NCBI GenBank assembly: GCA_903858275.1
Contig: CAIOIC010000083.1
Coordinates: 62,001 to 126,000, forward strand
Length of the DNA stretch: 64,000 nt
Origin: an uncultured Verrucomicrobia subdivision 3 bacterium
GTDB lineage: Bacteria; Verrucomicrobiota; Verrucomicrobiia; Limisphaerales; UBA11358
Reading direction: 5' to 3'
The position numbers were made by a program, and so were the translations under genes. Each line of letters opens with the position of its first letter. Within the stretch, counting starts at the first letter, position 1. This document shows positions 18,759-27,978 of this stretch, one piece after another. The notes under the pieces were generated by a model, which did not search any database, had not been told where the DNA came from, and saw nothing but the letters and a program-made list of their open reading frames with translations.

Positions 18759-21700
18759 CAGCTGTGCCCTTTCGGCGCATGGTTTTGGCTCTCGTATTCT
18801 TCCGTGCTGAACGGAGCGTGATAATCAGGCATCGCCGGATTCGGATTGCGAATGCGCGCCAGATAAGTCGTGCGCGGCATCGTGAGCAAATCACCAAGCA
18901 CGGAATAATTTTGCGGCAGCAATTTCGATTTAGACACCGAGCTGAACGCGTCGCTGACATCACCAAATACAATGGCACCGGCCGGACAGGCCTGCTGGCA
19001 CGCGGTTTTCGGCACGGTTCCGGCGGCTTCCGTGAGCCGCACCTTGTCCGAGCCGCCCGCCTTCGCTTTCTGGGCGACCTTGGCGTGCTCAATGCGCTGC
19101 GTGCAAAAGGTGCATTTCTCCATGACGCCACGCATGCGAATCGTCACGTCGGGATTTTTCGAGAGCTTGATCAGATCCCATTCATCTTCCGTGCGCATCC
19201 CACTGTTGGAATCCTTCCACCAGCGGAAAATGTCCGGCACGCCCTCCGTCTTGTGCGTGAGCGTCGTGGAATAAATGGTTCCCTTCAGCTCCGTCAGCGG
19301 TCGCTTGTTGAAATCGAGATAATTGAACCGGCGAACCTTATACGGGCAGTTGTTCGAACAATAGCGGGTGCCGATGCAGCGGTTATACGCCATCACGTTC
19401 AAACCCTCCTGATCGTGGACAGTCGCGTTCACGGGGCAGACACTTTCGCAGGGCGCCGTCTCGCAATGCTGGCACATCATCGGCTGATTCACCGCCTGCA
19501 CCTCGTCAATCCACTCCGCAAATTGCTGGTTTTCGTCCGCCTTGAATTTATCCGCCGCCTTTTCCTTCCGGGGATCCGCCGTGAAATAACGGTCAATGCG
19601 AAGCCAGTGCATCTCGCGACCGCGGCGGACCTGGTCCTTGCCGACAATCGGTATATTGTTCTCGCTCTGACAGGCAACGACACAAGTGCCACAGCCGACG
19701 CACGCATTCAAATCCACCGTCATGCCCCACTGGTGCAACGCCGTCTTCTTGGCCTCATCGAGCGGGTTCGGGTAAAGCGATTTGGCAATGGGCGGCTCGA
19801 CGCCGTGAAATTTCTCCTCGGCAAACTTCGGCTCCTTGAGGAATTCTTCCAGGTTCGCCTCGCGCACCGCCGGACGACCCTCCATGCTCCAATGATCCTG
19901 CGTGCAAGCCAGCGTGTAAGTCTTGCCGGTCTTCTTAATCGTGGCGCCGGTCTCGATATATCTGCCGTTGAAAATTTTGTAGGCGTTGAAACCGACACCC
20001 GTGCCGACGCGCCCGGCTTTTTCGCGGCCATAACCCAGTGCCAAGCCGAGCGAATAATCCGCCATGCCCGGCTGCGTCCAAATCGGCCCAGTGACTTTGC
20101 GGCCGTTCAAGGTGATCTCCACCATGTCGCCATTGACCACACCAAACTCACGCGCCGTCCGGCGACTGACGAGCACGGCGTTATCCCAGGTCATCTTGGT
20201 GATGGGATCGGGCAACTCCTGCATCCAGCCATTGTTCGCATAACGCCCGTCGTCCACTTTCGCGTCGCGGTAAAAGACCACTTCGAGATTGTTTGCGGAA
20301 ATCGCGGGAATATTTGCACCCGCCAAACGCTGATTCAATCCACTGGCAGTTTGAACCAGTTTTAAATTTTCAGATTGGGGCGGCCTTGAGGCGGCAAAAC
20401 CGTTGAACAAAATCTTCTTCCAATCTTCCCCGGACCCACCAAAGGTCGCCCGGACAATTTCGTATGCGCTCGTCTGAACCTCGCCGGCGAGCCGCGCCAG
20501 GAATTCCAGTTCCGCCAAACCACCGAACAACGGCTGAATCAAAGGCTGAACCGGAACCAGAGTTCCGCTGCCCGTCACCGCATCGCTCCAAGATTCCAAA
20601 TAATGGGCTGCAGGAAAATGCCATTGGCACTTTTCCGCAGTTTCATCCTCGTAATATCCCAGGCGAACCACGGTTTTCGCTTTCGACAACCAGTTCGAAT
20701 TGTATGCCGGATTGCCGCCGAGAATTACCAACGTGTCGGTCGCACCGGCGTCTAGGTTCTTCAAGTCGGCGCTGAGTGCTTCTTTCGTTGAAACCAGCGT
20801 CATCGTCTTGCCGACACTGTCCAGTGCCACGTTGATGGCATGGGCAATCAGATGCACTTCCAGCGGCTGACGCTGGCCGGCAACGACCAAAACCTTGCCG
20901 CGGTTCGCAATCAAATCCTTGGTGCATTCCGCCAGCCACGGCTGCATTTGCGTGTTGCCATCGATGATTTGCGACAAAATTCCGGCCGCAACCTTGACAA
21001 CCTGCGAAGCGGAAATTCGTTGACGATGATCCGCGCTCGCGCCGGTGAGCGTGAACAGCGATTCCACCGCGTAAAGCCGGCTCATCTTTTCTCCCGCCTT
21101 GCGGCCGGCGGCAAATTTGCGGATATGCTCGTGCGCACCGTCCTCGCCACCAAGAAAATCGCAGTCCAGCGAAAGGATGACTTTCGCCTTGTCGAAATGG
21201 AACACCGGCTTCACCGGCTGGCCGAACGCCTGCGTGGCTGCACGCTGATGGATGCCGGAATCAATCGCATCGTAGGTGAACCACTGCGCTTTCGGAAATT
21301 TCTGCGCGATGATCTTTTGCAGCCTCGCCCGCGACGGCGAGGTGCTGCTTTCGGCGAGGAACGCCAAGCCTTCGCCGGAGTTCGCTGTAAATTTCTTAGA
21401 GTGTTCGCCGAGGAAACTCAAGGCCGCTTCGCGGGAAACCACTTTGCCATCATGTTTGAAATGCCGCGCGCGGTCGGGATCGTAGAGGTCGAGAATCGAA
21501 GCCTGCGCGTAGCGGTCGGTGCCGCCGTTGCTGCCGGGGAACAGCGCGTTGCCCTCAATCTTGACCGGACGGCCTTCGTAGGATTTGACCACCAGCGGAA
21601 TCGCGCCGGTGCGCGTGGGCATGGCGGTCGCAAAATACTGCGCCTCGCCAAAAGTGTAATTCTCCGGCTGTTTGCCGAAGGGTTCGAGTTTTTCTTCCGG

Positions 21701-21931
21701 CCGACGGCAGCCCGCTCCAAGCGTCGCCACGCCCGCCAGCGCGAAGGACGCGGACATGATCTTCAGGAAATGACGGCGGCTGGTGCCATCTTCCACCATT
21801 TCGCTCGCGCCGACGGGAAATTCACGGTGCAGCCAGTCCTTGAACTCCGGCGTGTCGGCCAGTTCATCCAGGCTTCGCCAGTAACGGCGGCCGGTAACGG
21901 GGGCGGATGAATTGTTTAAATTATTTTTCAT
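18758..21931 (-). CDS. actB: Alternative complex III iron-sulfur subunit ActB
   Basis: The 1057-residue protein starts at ATG 21931, which overlaps the actA stop as ATGA; a start 18 bp upstream also exists. The N-terminal part carries a TAT-like SRRHFLKIMSASFALAG segment at about 50-66, then a molybdopterin-oxidoreductase-like domain. ACIII homologues lack the molybdenum cofactor. The C-terminal part holds four ferredoxin sites: CVGCGTCVVAC, CQHCETAPCESVC, CIGTRYCSNNC and CTFC with CQQAC. Electrons pass from quinol through these clusters to ActA. Confidence 0.93.
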   Translation of the reverse strand: MKNNLNNSSAPVTGRRYWRSLDELADTPEFKDWLHREFPVGASEMVEDGTSRRHFLKIMSASFALAGVATLGAGCRRPEEKLEPFGKQPENYTFGEAQYFATAMPTRTGAIPLVVKSYEGRPVKIEGNALFPGSNGGTDRYAQASILDLYDPDRARHFKHDGKVVSREAALSFLGEHSKKFTANSGEGLAFLAESSTSPSRARLQKIIAQKFPKAQWFTYDAIDSGIHQRAATQAFGQPVKPVFHFDKAKVILSLDCDFLGGEDGAHEHIRKFAAGRKAGEKMSRLYAVESLFTLTGASADHRQRISASQVVKVAAGILSQIIDGNTQMQPWLAECTKDLIANRGKVLVVAGQRQPLEVHLIAHAINVALDSVGKTMTLVSTKEALSADLKNLDAGATDTLVILGGNPAYNSNWLSKAKTVVRLGYYEDETAEKCQWHFPAAHYLESWSDAVTGSGTLVPVQPLIQPLFGGLAELEFLARLAGEVQTSAYEIVRATFGGSGEDWKKILFNGFAASRPPQSENLKLVQTASGLNQRLAGANIPAISANNLEVVFYRDAKVDDGRYANNGWMQELPDPITKMTWDNAVLVSRRTAREFGVVNGDMVEITLNGRKVTGPIWTQPGMADYSLGLALGYGREKAGRVGTGVGFNAYKIFNGRYIETGATIKKTGKTYTLACTQDHWSMEGRPAVREANLEEFLKEPKFAEEKFHGVEPPIAKSLYPNPLDEAKKTALHQWGMTVDLNACVGCGTCVVACQSENNIPIVGKDQVRRGREMHWLRIDRYFTADPRKEKAADKFKADENQQFAEWIDEVQAVNQPMMCQHCETAPCESVCPVNATVHDQEGLNVMAYNRCIGTRYCSNNCPYKVRRFNYLDFNKRPLTELKGTIYSTTLTHKTEGVPDIFRWWKDSNSGMRTEDEWDLIKLSKNPDVTIRMRGVMEKCTFCTQRIEHAKVAQKAKAGGSDKVRLTEAAGTVPKTACQQACPAGAIVFGDVSDAFSSVSKSKLLPQNYSVLGDLLTMPRTTYLARIRNPNPAMPDYHAPFSTEEYESQNHAPKGHS

Positions 21932-22590
21932 CGGTGACAGGCCGAGCAACTTTGCAGCGTTTCCACCTTCCAGTCGTGAACGAGCTTTTTCCCGTTCACT
22001 TCCTGCAATTTTTCAGCTTCGGCGGCATTGGGACTCCATTGCCAGCCCAGATCGGTGACTTTATCCACGGGACGGATGGCCGCCGCCGGGTTGCGATGGC
22101 AATCGAGGCAGAAACTCATGCTGAACGATTTATCGTGGCGCACCTCGTCCATCTGATCCACGCGCCCATGACATTCCAGGCAACTCATGCCGCGCCGGAC
22201 GTGGACCGCATGGCTGAAATAAACGTAATCGGGCACTTTATGGACCTGAACCCATGGAATCGGCTTGCCCGTCTCGGCGCTATCGCAGACGAGTTGGAGC
22301 CGCGGATCATCTTTCAGAACCTGATTATGGCAGTTCATGCAGGTGGAAGCGCCGGGCAGATTGGCAAACCAGGATTTCTCCACGCCATTATGGCAATACC
22401 GGCAATCCATGCCCAACTGGCCGACATGAAGCTTATGGGAAAACGGAACGGGTTGAACCGGCTGATATCCCGCGCGGGTATATTTCGGCGTGAGATAGAA
22501 CGTCACGCCGGCCGCCACGGCACCGCCGGCAAGCACGGCCACCAAGCCAAGCACCAGCGGCAAACTATTTGTCCATTTCGGAAAAATCAC
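21928..22590 (-). CDS. actA: Alternative complex III pentaheme cytochrome ActA
   Basis: The 220-residue protein has one N-terminal membrane helix (about 8-32) and five CxxCH heme sites at 63-67, 84-88, 137-141, 161-165 and 215-219. Extra His residues between them serve as axial ligands. Five hemes match ActA of alternative complex III. The start codon appears to be GTG at 22590. It is the first gene of a ten-gene operon reaching 11643, with a 12-bp perfect palindrome about 40 bp upstream. Confidence 0.93.
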   Translation of the reverse strand: MIFPKWTNSLPLVLGLVAVLAGGAVAAGVTFYLTPKYTRAGYQPVQPVPFSHKLHVGQLGMDCRYCHNGVEKSWFANLPGASTCMNCHNQVLKDDPRLQLVCDSAETGKPIPWVQVHKVPDYVYFSHAVHVRRGMSCLECHGRVDQMDEVRHDKSFSMSFCLDCHRNPAAAIRPVDKVTDLGWQWSPNAAEAEKLQEVNGKKLVHDWKVETLQSCSACHR

Positions 22591-22890
22591 GTCGGTCCAA
22601 AAGTTAAACCAACTACAAATTAAAAGTCGTTTAGCTAAACCAAATCGAGCGCGTTATTTAACAATCCGGCGTGCGATTCGCAAGAAAAGTTTGTGAAAGA
22701 TTTCACTTAACCATTCGCGCAACCTCCGCCGATTACAGCCCGAACTTGACGGCAGCGCCAGCGAACATAAAGATTCCAGAAAGGCGCACCTATCAAACAC
22801 TCGTTTCCAACCGCGTTCCGTCAGGTCGTTTCCATACTGGAAACGCATTTCCACCAGTTTGGCGCAAAAACCGCCCCCCCCTCAAACAAA
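22591..22890. promoter_or_regulatory. Intergenic region upstream of the respiratory operon
   Basis: These 300 bp separate the divergent actA and Gfo/Idh genes and hold no convincing gene. They should contain promoters for both. A perfect 12-bp palindrome, GTTTAGCTAAAC at 22629-22640, lies 39 bp before the actA start and is a candidate operator. A C-rich homopolymer (22872-22881) precedes the Gfo/Idh start. Confidence 0.5.
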
Positions 22891-23910
22891 TTGAGTTGCG
22901 GATTGTTGGGGGCCGGCCAGTTTTTCCAATACGCCTATGTCCCGGCTCTCAATAGGATTGATTCTCCGCTGGCGGCGACCGGTATGTCATTGCGGGACGA
23001 AAACAAATTCCGCGCCGCGCAACGCTTTTTACGCCACCGCATCCAACCTTTTACCACAACGGAAGCGCTATTCGATTCCGGCATCCAGGCAGCGTTAATC
23101 CTGCTCCCAAATCATCTCCACTTCGGAGCCGCCAAGCAGGCGCTCGAACGCGGGCTTCATGTTTTCTGCGAAAAGCCGCTCACGAACACCGTCGCCGACG
23201 CGCTAACGCTCAAGTCCTTCGCCCAGAAAACAGGCCGCGTGCTGATGACGGACTTCAACCAACGCTATCTCGACCGCAATCGCGTTCTCAAGGCCATGGT
23301 GGCCGACAACCGCGCGGGACAGCTCTTGTCTGTCCACGCCTTTCACAATCAGGATTTACGCGGACTCAAATCCTTCGCCGCGCTGCACCGTGACCTGACC
23401 GGCGGCGGCGTGATCCACAATGCCGGCATCCATTTCATCAATCTGTTTCTGCATTGGTTTGGCGCAGCGGAACGCGTCAGCGCCATTTTTGAGAATCGCG
23501 CCCTGCCCGTCGAGTGCGGCGAGGACACGGCGCATTGCCGATTCACTTTCCGCAGCGGCCTGACCGCCACCCTCGACGCCTCGCTGGCCAATGCCGCGGA
23601 CACCAGCTATGAACGCATCCAGTTTCTCGGCACCGACGGCGAGATCACCAGCGATTTGAAGAAAGGCGAAATTCTGTTTCAGCCCCGAGGAAAGCGGAAG
23701 TTGAAAATCCCCTGCGCAACCAAAATCATCAGCGATTCAGTATTCGCCGCGCTAAGCGTCTTTGAGCAATGCGCCCGGCAGTCGCTGCAGCCGGAGACGG
23801 ACGCGGATGATTTCATCCGCACCCTGAAAGTGGTCGAAGCCCTCACGCTCTCCGCCCAACGCGGCACCGAAGTCAGCCTCAACGAAATTGAATCAAAATA
23901 TGCCATCTGA
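22891..23910 (+). CDS. Gfo/Idh/MocA family oxidoreductase
   Basis: The 339-residue NAD(P)-dependent enzyme has a Rossmann start CGLLGAGQFFQYAYVPAL and the family motif LHVFCEKPLTNTVADA with the catalytic-type EKP. A substrate-domain GGGVIHNAGIHFINLFLHWFG follows. The initiator is TTG at 22891, set directly before the Rossmann strand. Substrates are usually sugars or inositol derivatives, but none is shown here. The 3' end overlaps the radical SAM gene, so the two are probably translated together. Confidence 0.85.
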   Translation: MSCGLLGAGQFFQYAYVPALNRIDSPLAATGMSLRDENKFRAAQRFLRHRIQPFTTTEALFDSGIQAALILLPNHLHFGAAKQALERGLHVFCEKPLTNTVADALTLKSFAQKTGRVLMTDFNQRYLDRNRVLKAMVADNRAGQLLSVHAFHNQDLRGLKSFAALHRDLTGGGVIHNAGIHFINLFLHWFGAAERVSAIFENRALPVECGEDTAHCRFTFRSGLTATLDASLANAADTSYERIQFLGTDGEITSDLKKGEILFQPRGKRKLKIPCATKIISDSVFAALSVFEQCARQSLQPETDADDFIRTLKVVEALTLSAQRGTEVSLNEIESKYAI

Positions 23911-24916
23911 ACCGGCCCTCTCCAAAATCATGGACGTGTCCCTGACGCGTTCGTGCAACTACGATTGCTCGTATTGCAACCAGCGGCAGGAACTGGACCA
24001 GCCGATGTTCGACCTGAGCGAATCGCGACGCAAGATTGTCTCCAACCAGCGCCGCACCGGCGCAGAATGGATCGCCGGTCTCAACGCCTTTCCCTTCAAG
24101 AACGATTACAACAAACTGATTTTCTCCGGCGGCGAACCCAGCCTGCACGCGGATTTTTTCGACATCGTCAGCCAGGTCAAAGGCTGGCGCTGCAAAATGA
24201 TCGTCACCAATCTGAGCTTCGACGTGGAAAAGCTCATCGCCGCGTGTCGCCGGGAGAAAACAAGGATCATCGTCCAGCCGTCGTTTCACTTTGAGTTTGC
24301 CGACTTTGAAGAATTCACCGGCAAGCTTGCCAAGCTGCGCGCCGCCAGCCTCCTGAGCAATTTCATCCCCGTTTCCATCGTGCATTTGCCCGACCTCAGC
24401 GTAGGCCATGAGTTCCGCGAAAAGTTCCGGCAACGCGGCTTCAACGCCTCGCTTTACCGCTTCGAAGGCTATTACAAAGGCAAGTTTTCCTATGCCCCGC
24501 TGGACGGCTACGGCGGCATCAAGGAAACGAAGGAAGTGCTTTACTCCAGTTGCGCCCAATCCGTGAAGCCCAATGGCGACATCGTCTATTGCACCACCGA
24601 CACCTACACCGAGAACTGCGTCAATTACGGTAACATCTGCGACCAGCGCTTCGTTGCCATCCCGCAAGAAATCACTGTGACCGACTATGGCCACCGGCAC
24701 ATCTCCGCCGCCTCGTGGACGCGGGCGCGCCAGTTGGCAGATGGCCAAGTCATCTGGCAGGGCAAAAATTACCGCCACCGCACGCCGCTAAACCGGCTGC
24801 GAAATTTACTGGAACGGAAGAATTTAGCCTGGCTCGCCACTGCCAAACACCTTGCCAACCTCCTACAAAACAAAATGAAGAAAACGGGCGATGTCAATCA
24901 AACCAACCTCGACTAG
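23900..24916 (+). CDS. Radical SAM protein with SPASM-like tail
   Basis: The 338-residue protein has the radical SAM cluster motif CNYDCSYC (Cys19, 23, 26) and a GGEPSLH segment for SAM binding. A Cys-rich C-terminal part (CAQSVKPNGDIVYCTTD, then ENC and GNIC) suggests a SPASM-type auxiliary cluster. The start at 23900 lies inside the Gfo/Idh gene; an ATG at 23888 is also possible. Context with an oxidoreductase suggests modification of a sugar or small peptide, but no precursor peptide is visible nearby. The function is unknown. Confidence 0.85.
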   Translation: MPSEPALSKIMDVSLTRSCNYDCSYCNQRQELDQPMFDLSESRRKIVSNQRRTGAEWIAGLNAFPFKNDYNKLIFSGGEPSLHADFFDIVSQVKGWRCKMIVTNLSFDVEKLIAACRREKTRIIVQPSFHFEFADFEEFTGKLAKLRAASLLSNFIPVSIVHLPDLSVGHEFREKFRQRGFNASLYRFEGYYKGKFSYAPLDGYGGIKETKEVLYSSCAQSVKPNGDIVYCTTDTYTENCVNYGNICDQRFVAIPQEITVTDYGHRHISAASWTRARQLADGQVIWQGKNYRHRTPLNRLRNLLERKNLAWLATAKHLANLLQNKMKKTGDVNQTNLD

Positions 24917-24935
24917 CCATCAATTTTCAAAATAA

Positions 24936-24966
24936 AAAAGCCGCTTCCGGTTTGGAAGCGGCTTTT
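24936..24966. terminator. Strong bidirectional intrinsic terminator
   Basis: A perfect 13-bp stem (AAAAGCCGCTTCC / GGAAGCGGCTTTT) with a 5-base loop lies 19 bp after the radical SAM stop. The A-rich 5' side and T-rich 3' side let it work on both strands. It can end the Gfo/radical SAM transcript and also ppdK transcription coming from the right. Confidence 0.85.
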
Positions 24967-24969
24967 GAA

Positions 24970-25011
24970 TTGTAGGGCTCGATTCATTCAGCCACAGGCC
25001 GAACGCTACAT
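24970..25011. repeat. Shortened copy of the dusB palindromic element
   Basis: The stretch begins TTGTAG and ends GCCGAACGCTACA. Its last 26 bases differ by only a few positions from the reverse complement of the element inside dusB (37092-37146). An internal hairpin TTCAGCC/GGCCGAA with loop ACA is kept, while the second hairpin of the dusB copy is deleted here. It is intergenic, between the terminator and the ppdK stop. Confidence 0.65.
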
Positions 25012-25012
25012 T

Positions 25013-27760
25013 TTACTTTTTCTTCGCGGTCTTGGCCTTGCGCTTCTCTTCGATCGCGGCTTGCGCAGCGGCGAGACGGGCCACCGGCACGCGGAACGGT
25101 GAGCAGCTGACATAGGTCAAGCCGGTGCGATGGCAGAACTTCACGGAATCGGGGTCGCCGCCGTGTTCGCCGCAGATGCCGAGCTTGATGCCAGGACGGG
25201 TCTTATTGCCCTTCGCAGCGGCAATCTCGATGAGTTGGCCGACACCGGTCTGGTCAATCGAGGCGAACGGATTCTTCTTGATAATCTCGTTCTCGGTGTA
25301 GGCGCCGAGGAAGGAGCCGGAGTCGTCGCGGCTCATGCCGAGGCAGGTCTGCGTGAGGTCGTTCGTGCCGAAGCTGAAGAACTCCGCCGTCTGAGCAATC
25401 TCATCCGCCGTGAGCGCACCGCGCGGGACTTCGATCATCGTGCCGACGCTGTATGTGAATTTCACTTTCTTTTCCTTCATAACCAGCGCGGCGGTTTCGT
25501 GGACGATGGCAACCTGGAGGTCGAGCTCCTTCTTGAAGCCAACGAGCGGGATCATGACTTCGGGCTTGGGCTTGAAGCCGGCCTTCTGAGCATCCGCCGC
25601 CGCTTCAAACACGGCGCGGGATTGCATGCGGGTGATCTCGGGATACTTGATGCCGAGGCGGCAGCCACGGAAACCGAGCATGGGATTGAACTCATGCAGT
25701 TCGTGAACGCGGTTGGTGATTTTCTCAACCGGAATATTCAGCTTCCGCGCGAGATCCATCTGCGCCTCCTTGGTGTTCGGCAGGAACTCGTGGAGCGGCG
25801 GATCGAGGAAACGGATGGTGGCCGGGAAACCTTTCAGCGCCTTGAAGATGCCAAAGAAGTCATCGCGCTGATACGGCAGAAGCTTGGCGAGCGCTTCTTC
25901 GCGGGCTTCGAGCGAATCGGCGAGAATCATCTCGCGCATGGCGTCAATGCGGTTGCCCTCAAAGAACATGTGTTCCGTGCGGGTCAAACCAATGCCGGTC
26001 GCACCGAAAGCGACGGCGTTGCTGGTCTGCTCCGGCGTGTCGGCGTTCGTGCGGACTTGGAGCTTGGTGAACTGCGCGCACCATTTCATGAGCTGCGTGT
26101 AGTTCTTGAACTTCTCGGTGGCCTGCGCGACCTTGTCGCCGTGGATGAGGCCGGCGATGATTTCGGACGGGGCGGTTTTGACTTCGCCCGCGTAAACCGT
26201 GCCGGCGGTGCCGTCAATGGAGAGGTAATCCCCCTCCTTGAACGACTGGCTGCCGATGTTGACGATCTGCTTGTCGTAATCCACATGGACGGCCGCCGCG
26301 CCGCACACGCAAACCTTGCCCATCTGACGGGCGACGAGCGCCGCGTGGGAGGAGACACCACCGCGAGCGGTGAGAATGCCTTCCGCCGCGATCATGCCGC
26401 GCAAATCTTCCGGGGAAGTTTCGACGCGGACAAGCAGGACTTTTTCGCCCCGCTTTTCAGCTTCAACGGCGCGTTCGGCGTTGAGATAGATCTTGCCGGA
26501 AGCGGCACCGGGGCCGGCGGGAAGACCGGTGGCGATGATGGTGGCCTTCTTGACTTCAGCCAAATCAAAGATCGGCGCAAGCAACTGGTCAAGCTGGTCG
26601 GCCGGATTGCGCATCACGGCGGTTTCGGCATCGATCAATTTTTCCTTTACCATGTCGGCGGCAAACTTGAGCGCGGCGGCGGCGGTGCGCTTGCCGTTGC
26701 GGGTCTGAAGCATGAACAGCTTGCCGCTCTGGACGGTGAATTCGATGTCCTGCACGTCCTTGAAATGTTTCTCCAAGGTCTTACGCACGGCCATGAGCTC
26801 GGCGTAGCTCTTGGGCATTTCGTCCTTGAGCTTGAGCACGGGTTCGGGCGTGCGGACGCCGGCGACCACGTCTTCGCCCTGCGCGTTGATGAGAAATTCG
26901 CCGTAGAATTCATTCGTGCCGTTCGCCGGATTGCGCGTGAAGGCCACACCGGAACCGGAATCATTGCCGGTGTTGCCGAACACCATGGCCTGCACGTTGA
27001 CGGCGGTGCCCCATTCCGTCGGGATATTATATTTGCGGCGATAGACGCTGGCGCGGTCATTCATCCAGGAACCGAACACGGCACCGGCGGCACCGCGAAG
27101 CTGATCCCACGGGCTGTTCGGAAACACCTTGCCGGTGCGATCCTTGACGAGCGCCTTGAAGCGTTTGACAAGTTCCGCCTGATCTTCGGCGGTGAGATCG
27201 CTGTCCACGATGTCTTTGTGATATTTCTCGTGCTTGAACTCGTGGATGATGGTTTCAAACGGCTCGTGGTCTTCGCCTTCGCGCTTCTGCACGCCGAGGA
27301 CGACGTCGCCATACATCTGGATGAAGCGGCGGTAGCAATCCCACGCGAAGCGCGGATTCTTGGTGGCTTCGGCCAGAGCGACGACGGACTGGTCGTTCAG
27401 GCCGAGATTCAAAATCGTGTCCATCATGCCGGGCATGGAATCGCGCGCACCGGAACGGACGGCGACGAGCAACGGCATGCCGCTGGTGGAACCGAACTTC
27501 GTGCCCATGATCTTCTCCATGTTGGCAACGCCGACTTCCATCTGTGCCTGCAGCACCGCCGGGTAAGTCTTCTTGTGCGCGTAGAAATATGTGCAAACTT
27601 CGGTGGTGATGGTGAAACCGGGAGGCACGGGCAGACCGATACGGGTCATTTCCGCGAGATTCGCGCCTTTGCCGCCAAGCAGCGGCTTCATTGAGCCGTC
27701 GCCGTCAGCTTTTTTATTGCCCCAGGTATAGACGTATTTGGTGGATTTAGCTTTTGCCAT
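25013..27760 (-). CDS. ppdK: Pyruvate, phosphate dikinase
   Basis: The 915-residue enzyme starts at ATG 27760; a frame open to 27877 adds 39 unconserved residues. It begins [13 protein letters not shown], followed by [12 protein letters not shown] of the ATP-grasp domain. The phosphohistidine swivelling domain has [15 protein letters not shown]. The C-terminal barrel has [22 protein letters not shown] with the catalytic Cys. It interconverts pyruvate, ATP and phosphate with PEP, AMP and PPi. The residue before SSH is Val where homologues often have Thr, a known regulatory site in plants. Confidence 0.96.
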   Translation of the reverse strand: MAKAKSTKYVYTWGNKKADGDGSMKPLLGGKGANLAEMTRIGLPVPPGFTITTEVCTYFYAHKKTYPAVLQAQMEVGVANMEKIMGTKFGSTSGMPLLVAVRSGARDSMPGMMDTILNLGLNDQSVVALAEATKNPRFAWDCYRRFIQMYGDVVLGVQKREGEDHEPFETIIHEFKHEKYHKDIVDSDLTAEDQAELVKRFKALVKDRTGKVFPNSPWDQLRGAAGAVFGSWMNDRASVYRRKYNIPTEWGTAVNVQAMVFGNTGNDSGSGVAFTRNPANGTNEFYGEFLINAQGEDVVAGVRTPEPVLKLKDEMPKSYAELMAVRKTLEKHFKDVQDIEFTVQSGKLFMLQTRNGKRTAAAALKFAADMVKEKLIDAETAVMRNPADQLDQLLAPIFDLAEVKKATIIATGLPAGPGAASGKIYLNAERAVEAEKRGEKVLLVRVETSPEDLRGMIAAEGILTARGGVSSHAALVARQMGKVCVCGAAAVHVDYDKQIVNIGSQSFKEGDYLSIDGTAGTVYAGEVKTAPSEIIAGLIHGDKVAQATEKFKNYTQLMKWCAQFTKLQVRTNADTPEQTSNAVAFGATGIGLTRTEHMFFEGNRIDAMREMILADSLEAREEALAKLLPYQRDDFFGIFKALKGFPATIRFLDPPLHEFLPNTKEAQMDLARKLNIPVEKITNRVHELHEFNPMLGFRGCRLGIKYPEITRMQSRAVFEAAADAQKAGFKPKPEVMIPLVGFKKELDLQVAIVHETAALVMKEKKVKFTYSVGTMIEVPRGALTADEIAQTAEFFSFGTNDLTQTCLGMSRDDSGSFLGAYTENEIIKKNPFASIDQTGVGQLIEIAAAKGNKTRPGIKLGICGEHGGDPDSVKFCHRTGLTYVSCSPFRVPVARLAAAQAAIEEKRKAKTAKKK

Positions 27761-27944
27761 AAATTGAGTTTTAGTGTGTGTTTGCTGTCGTTTGAAACGA
27801 GTACAAAAAATATCAGACCAACTCATAGAGTCAATGAATCTAGCGGCGAAAAACAAACCGTGTTGGGCGTTTGCCAAAAAACGGGTGATTTCGACTTAAA
27901 TCACAATGCTCATATCATCAAATCTGGATACGTTGATTTTTTAT

Positions 27945-27972
27945 TTGAAATAGCGGCAGCTTTGCCTATCTT
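27945..27972 (+). promoter_or_regulatory. Candidate metH promoter
   Basis: A TTGAAA box (27945-27950), a 16-bp spacer and TATCTT (27967-27972) precede the metH ATG at 27979. Transcription would begin within a few bases of the start codon, giving a leaderless or nearly leaderless message, and no clear ribosome binding site is seen. This is a sequence match only. Confidence 0.3.
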
Positions 27973-27978
27973 GAGGCC

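Noticed and set aside
18758-21931. ActB as a working molybdenum enzyme
   Set aside because: The neighbours are the complete ACIII set and ACIII ActB homologues lack the molybdopterin cofactor.
22654-22854. 66-codon minus-strand frame upstream of actA
   Set aside because: No motif, and it lies where the operon promoter is expected.
25130-27694. 854-codon open frame opposite ppdK
   Set aside because: It is the antisense shadow of ppdK caused by GC-rich codon use; its translation shows low-complexity Gly/Arg/Val-rich sequence and no family motif.
27761-27978. Cobalamin or SAH riboswitch before metH
   Set aside because: The 218 bp show no B12-box or other riboswitch core that I can recognise, only a short inverted ATCAA/TTGAT pair.
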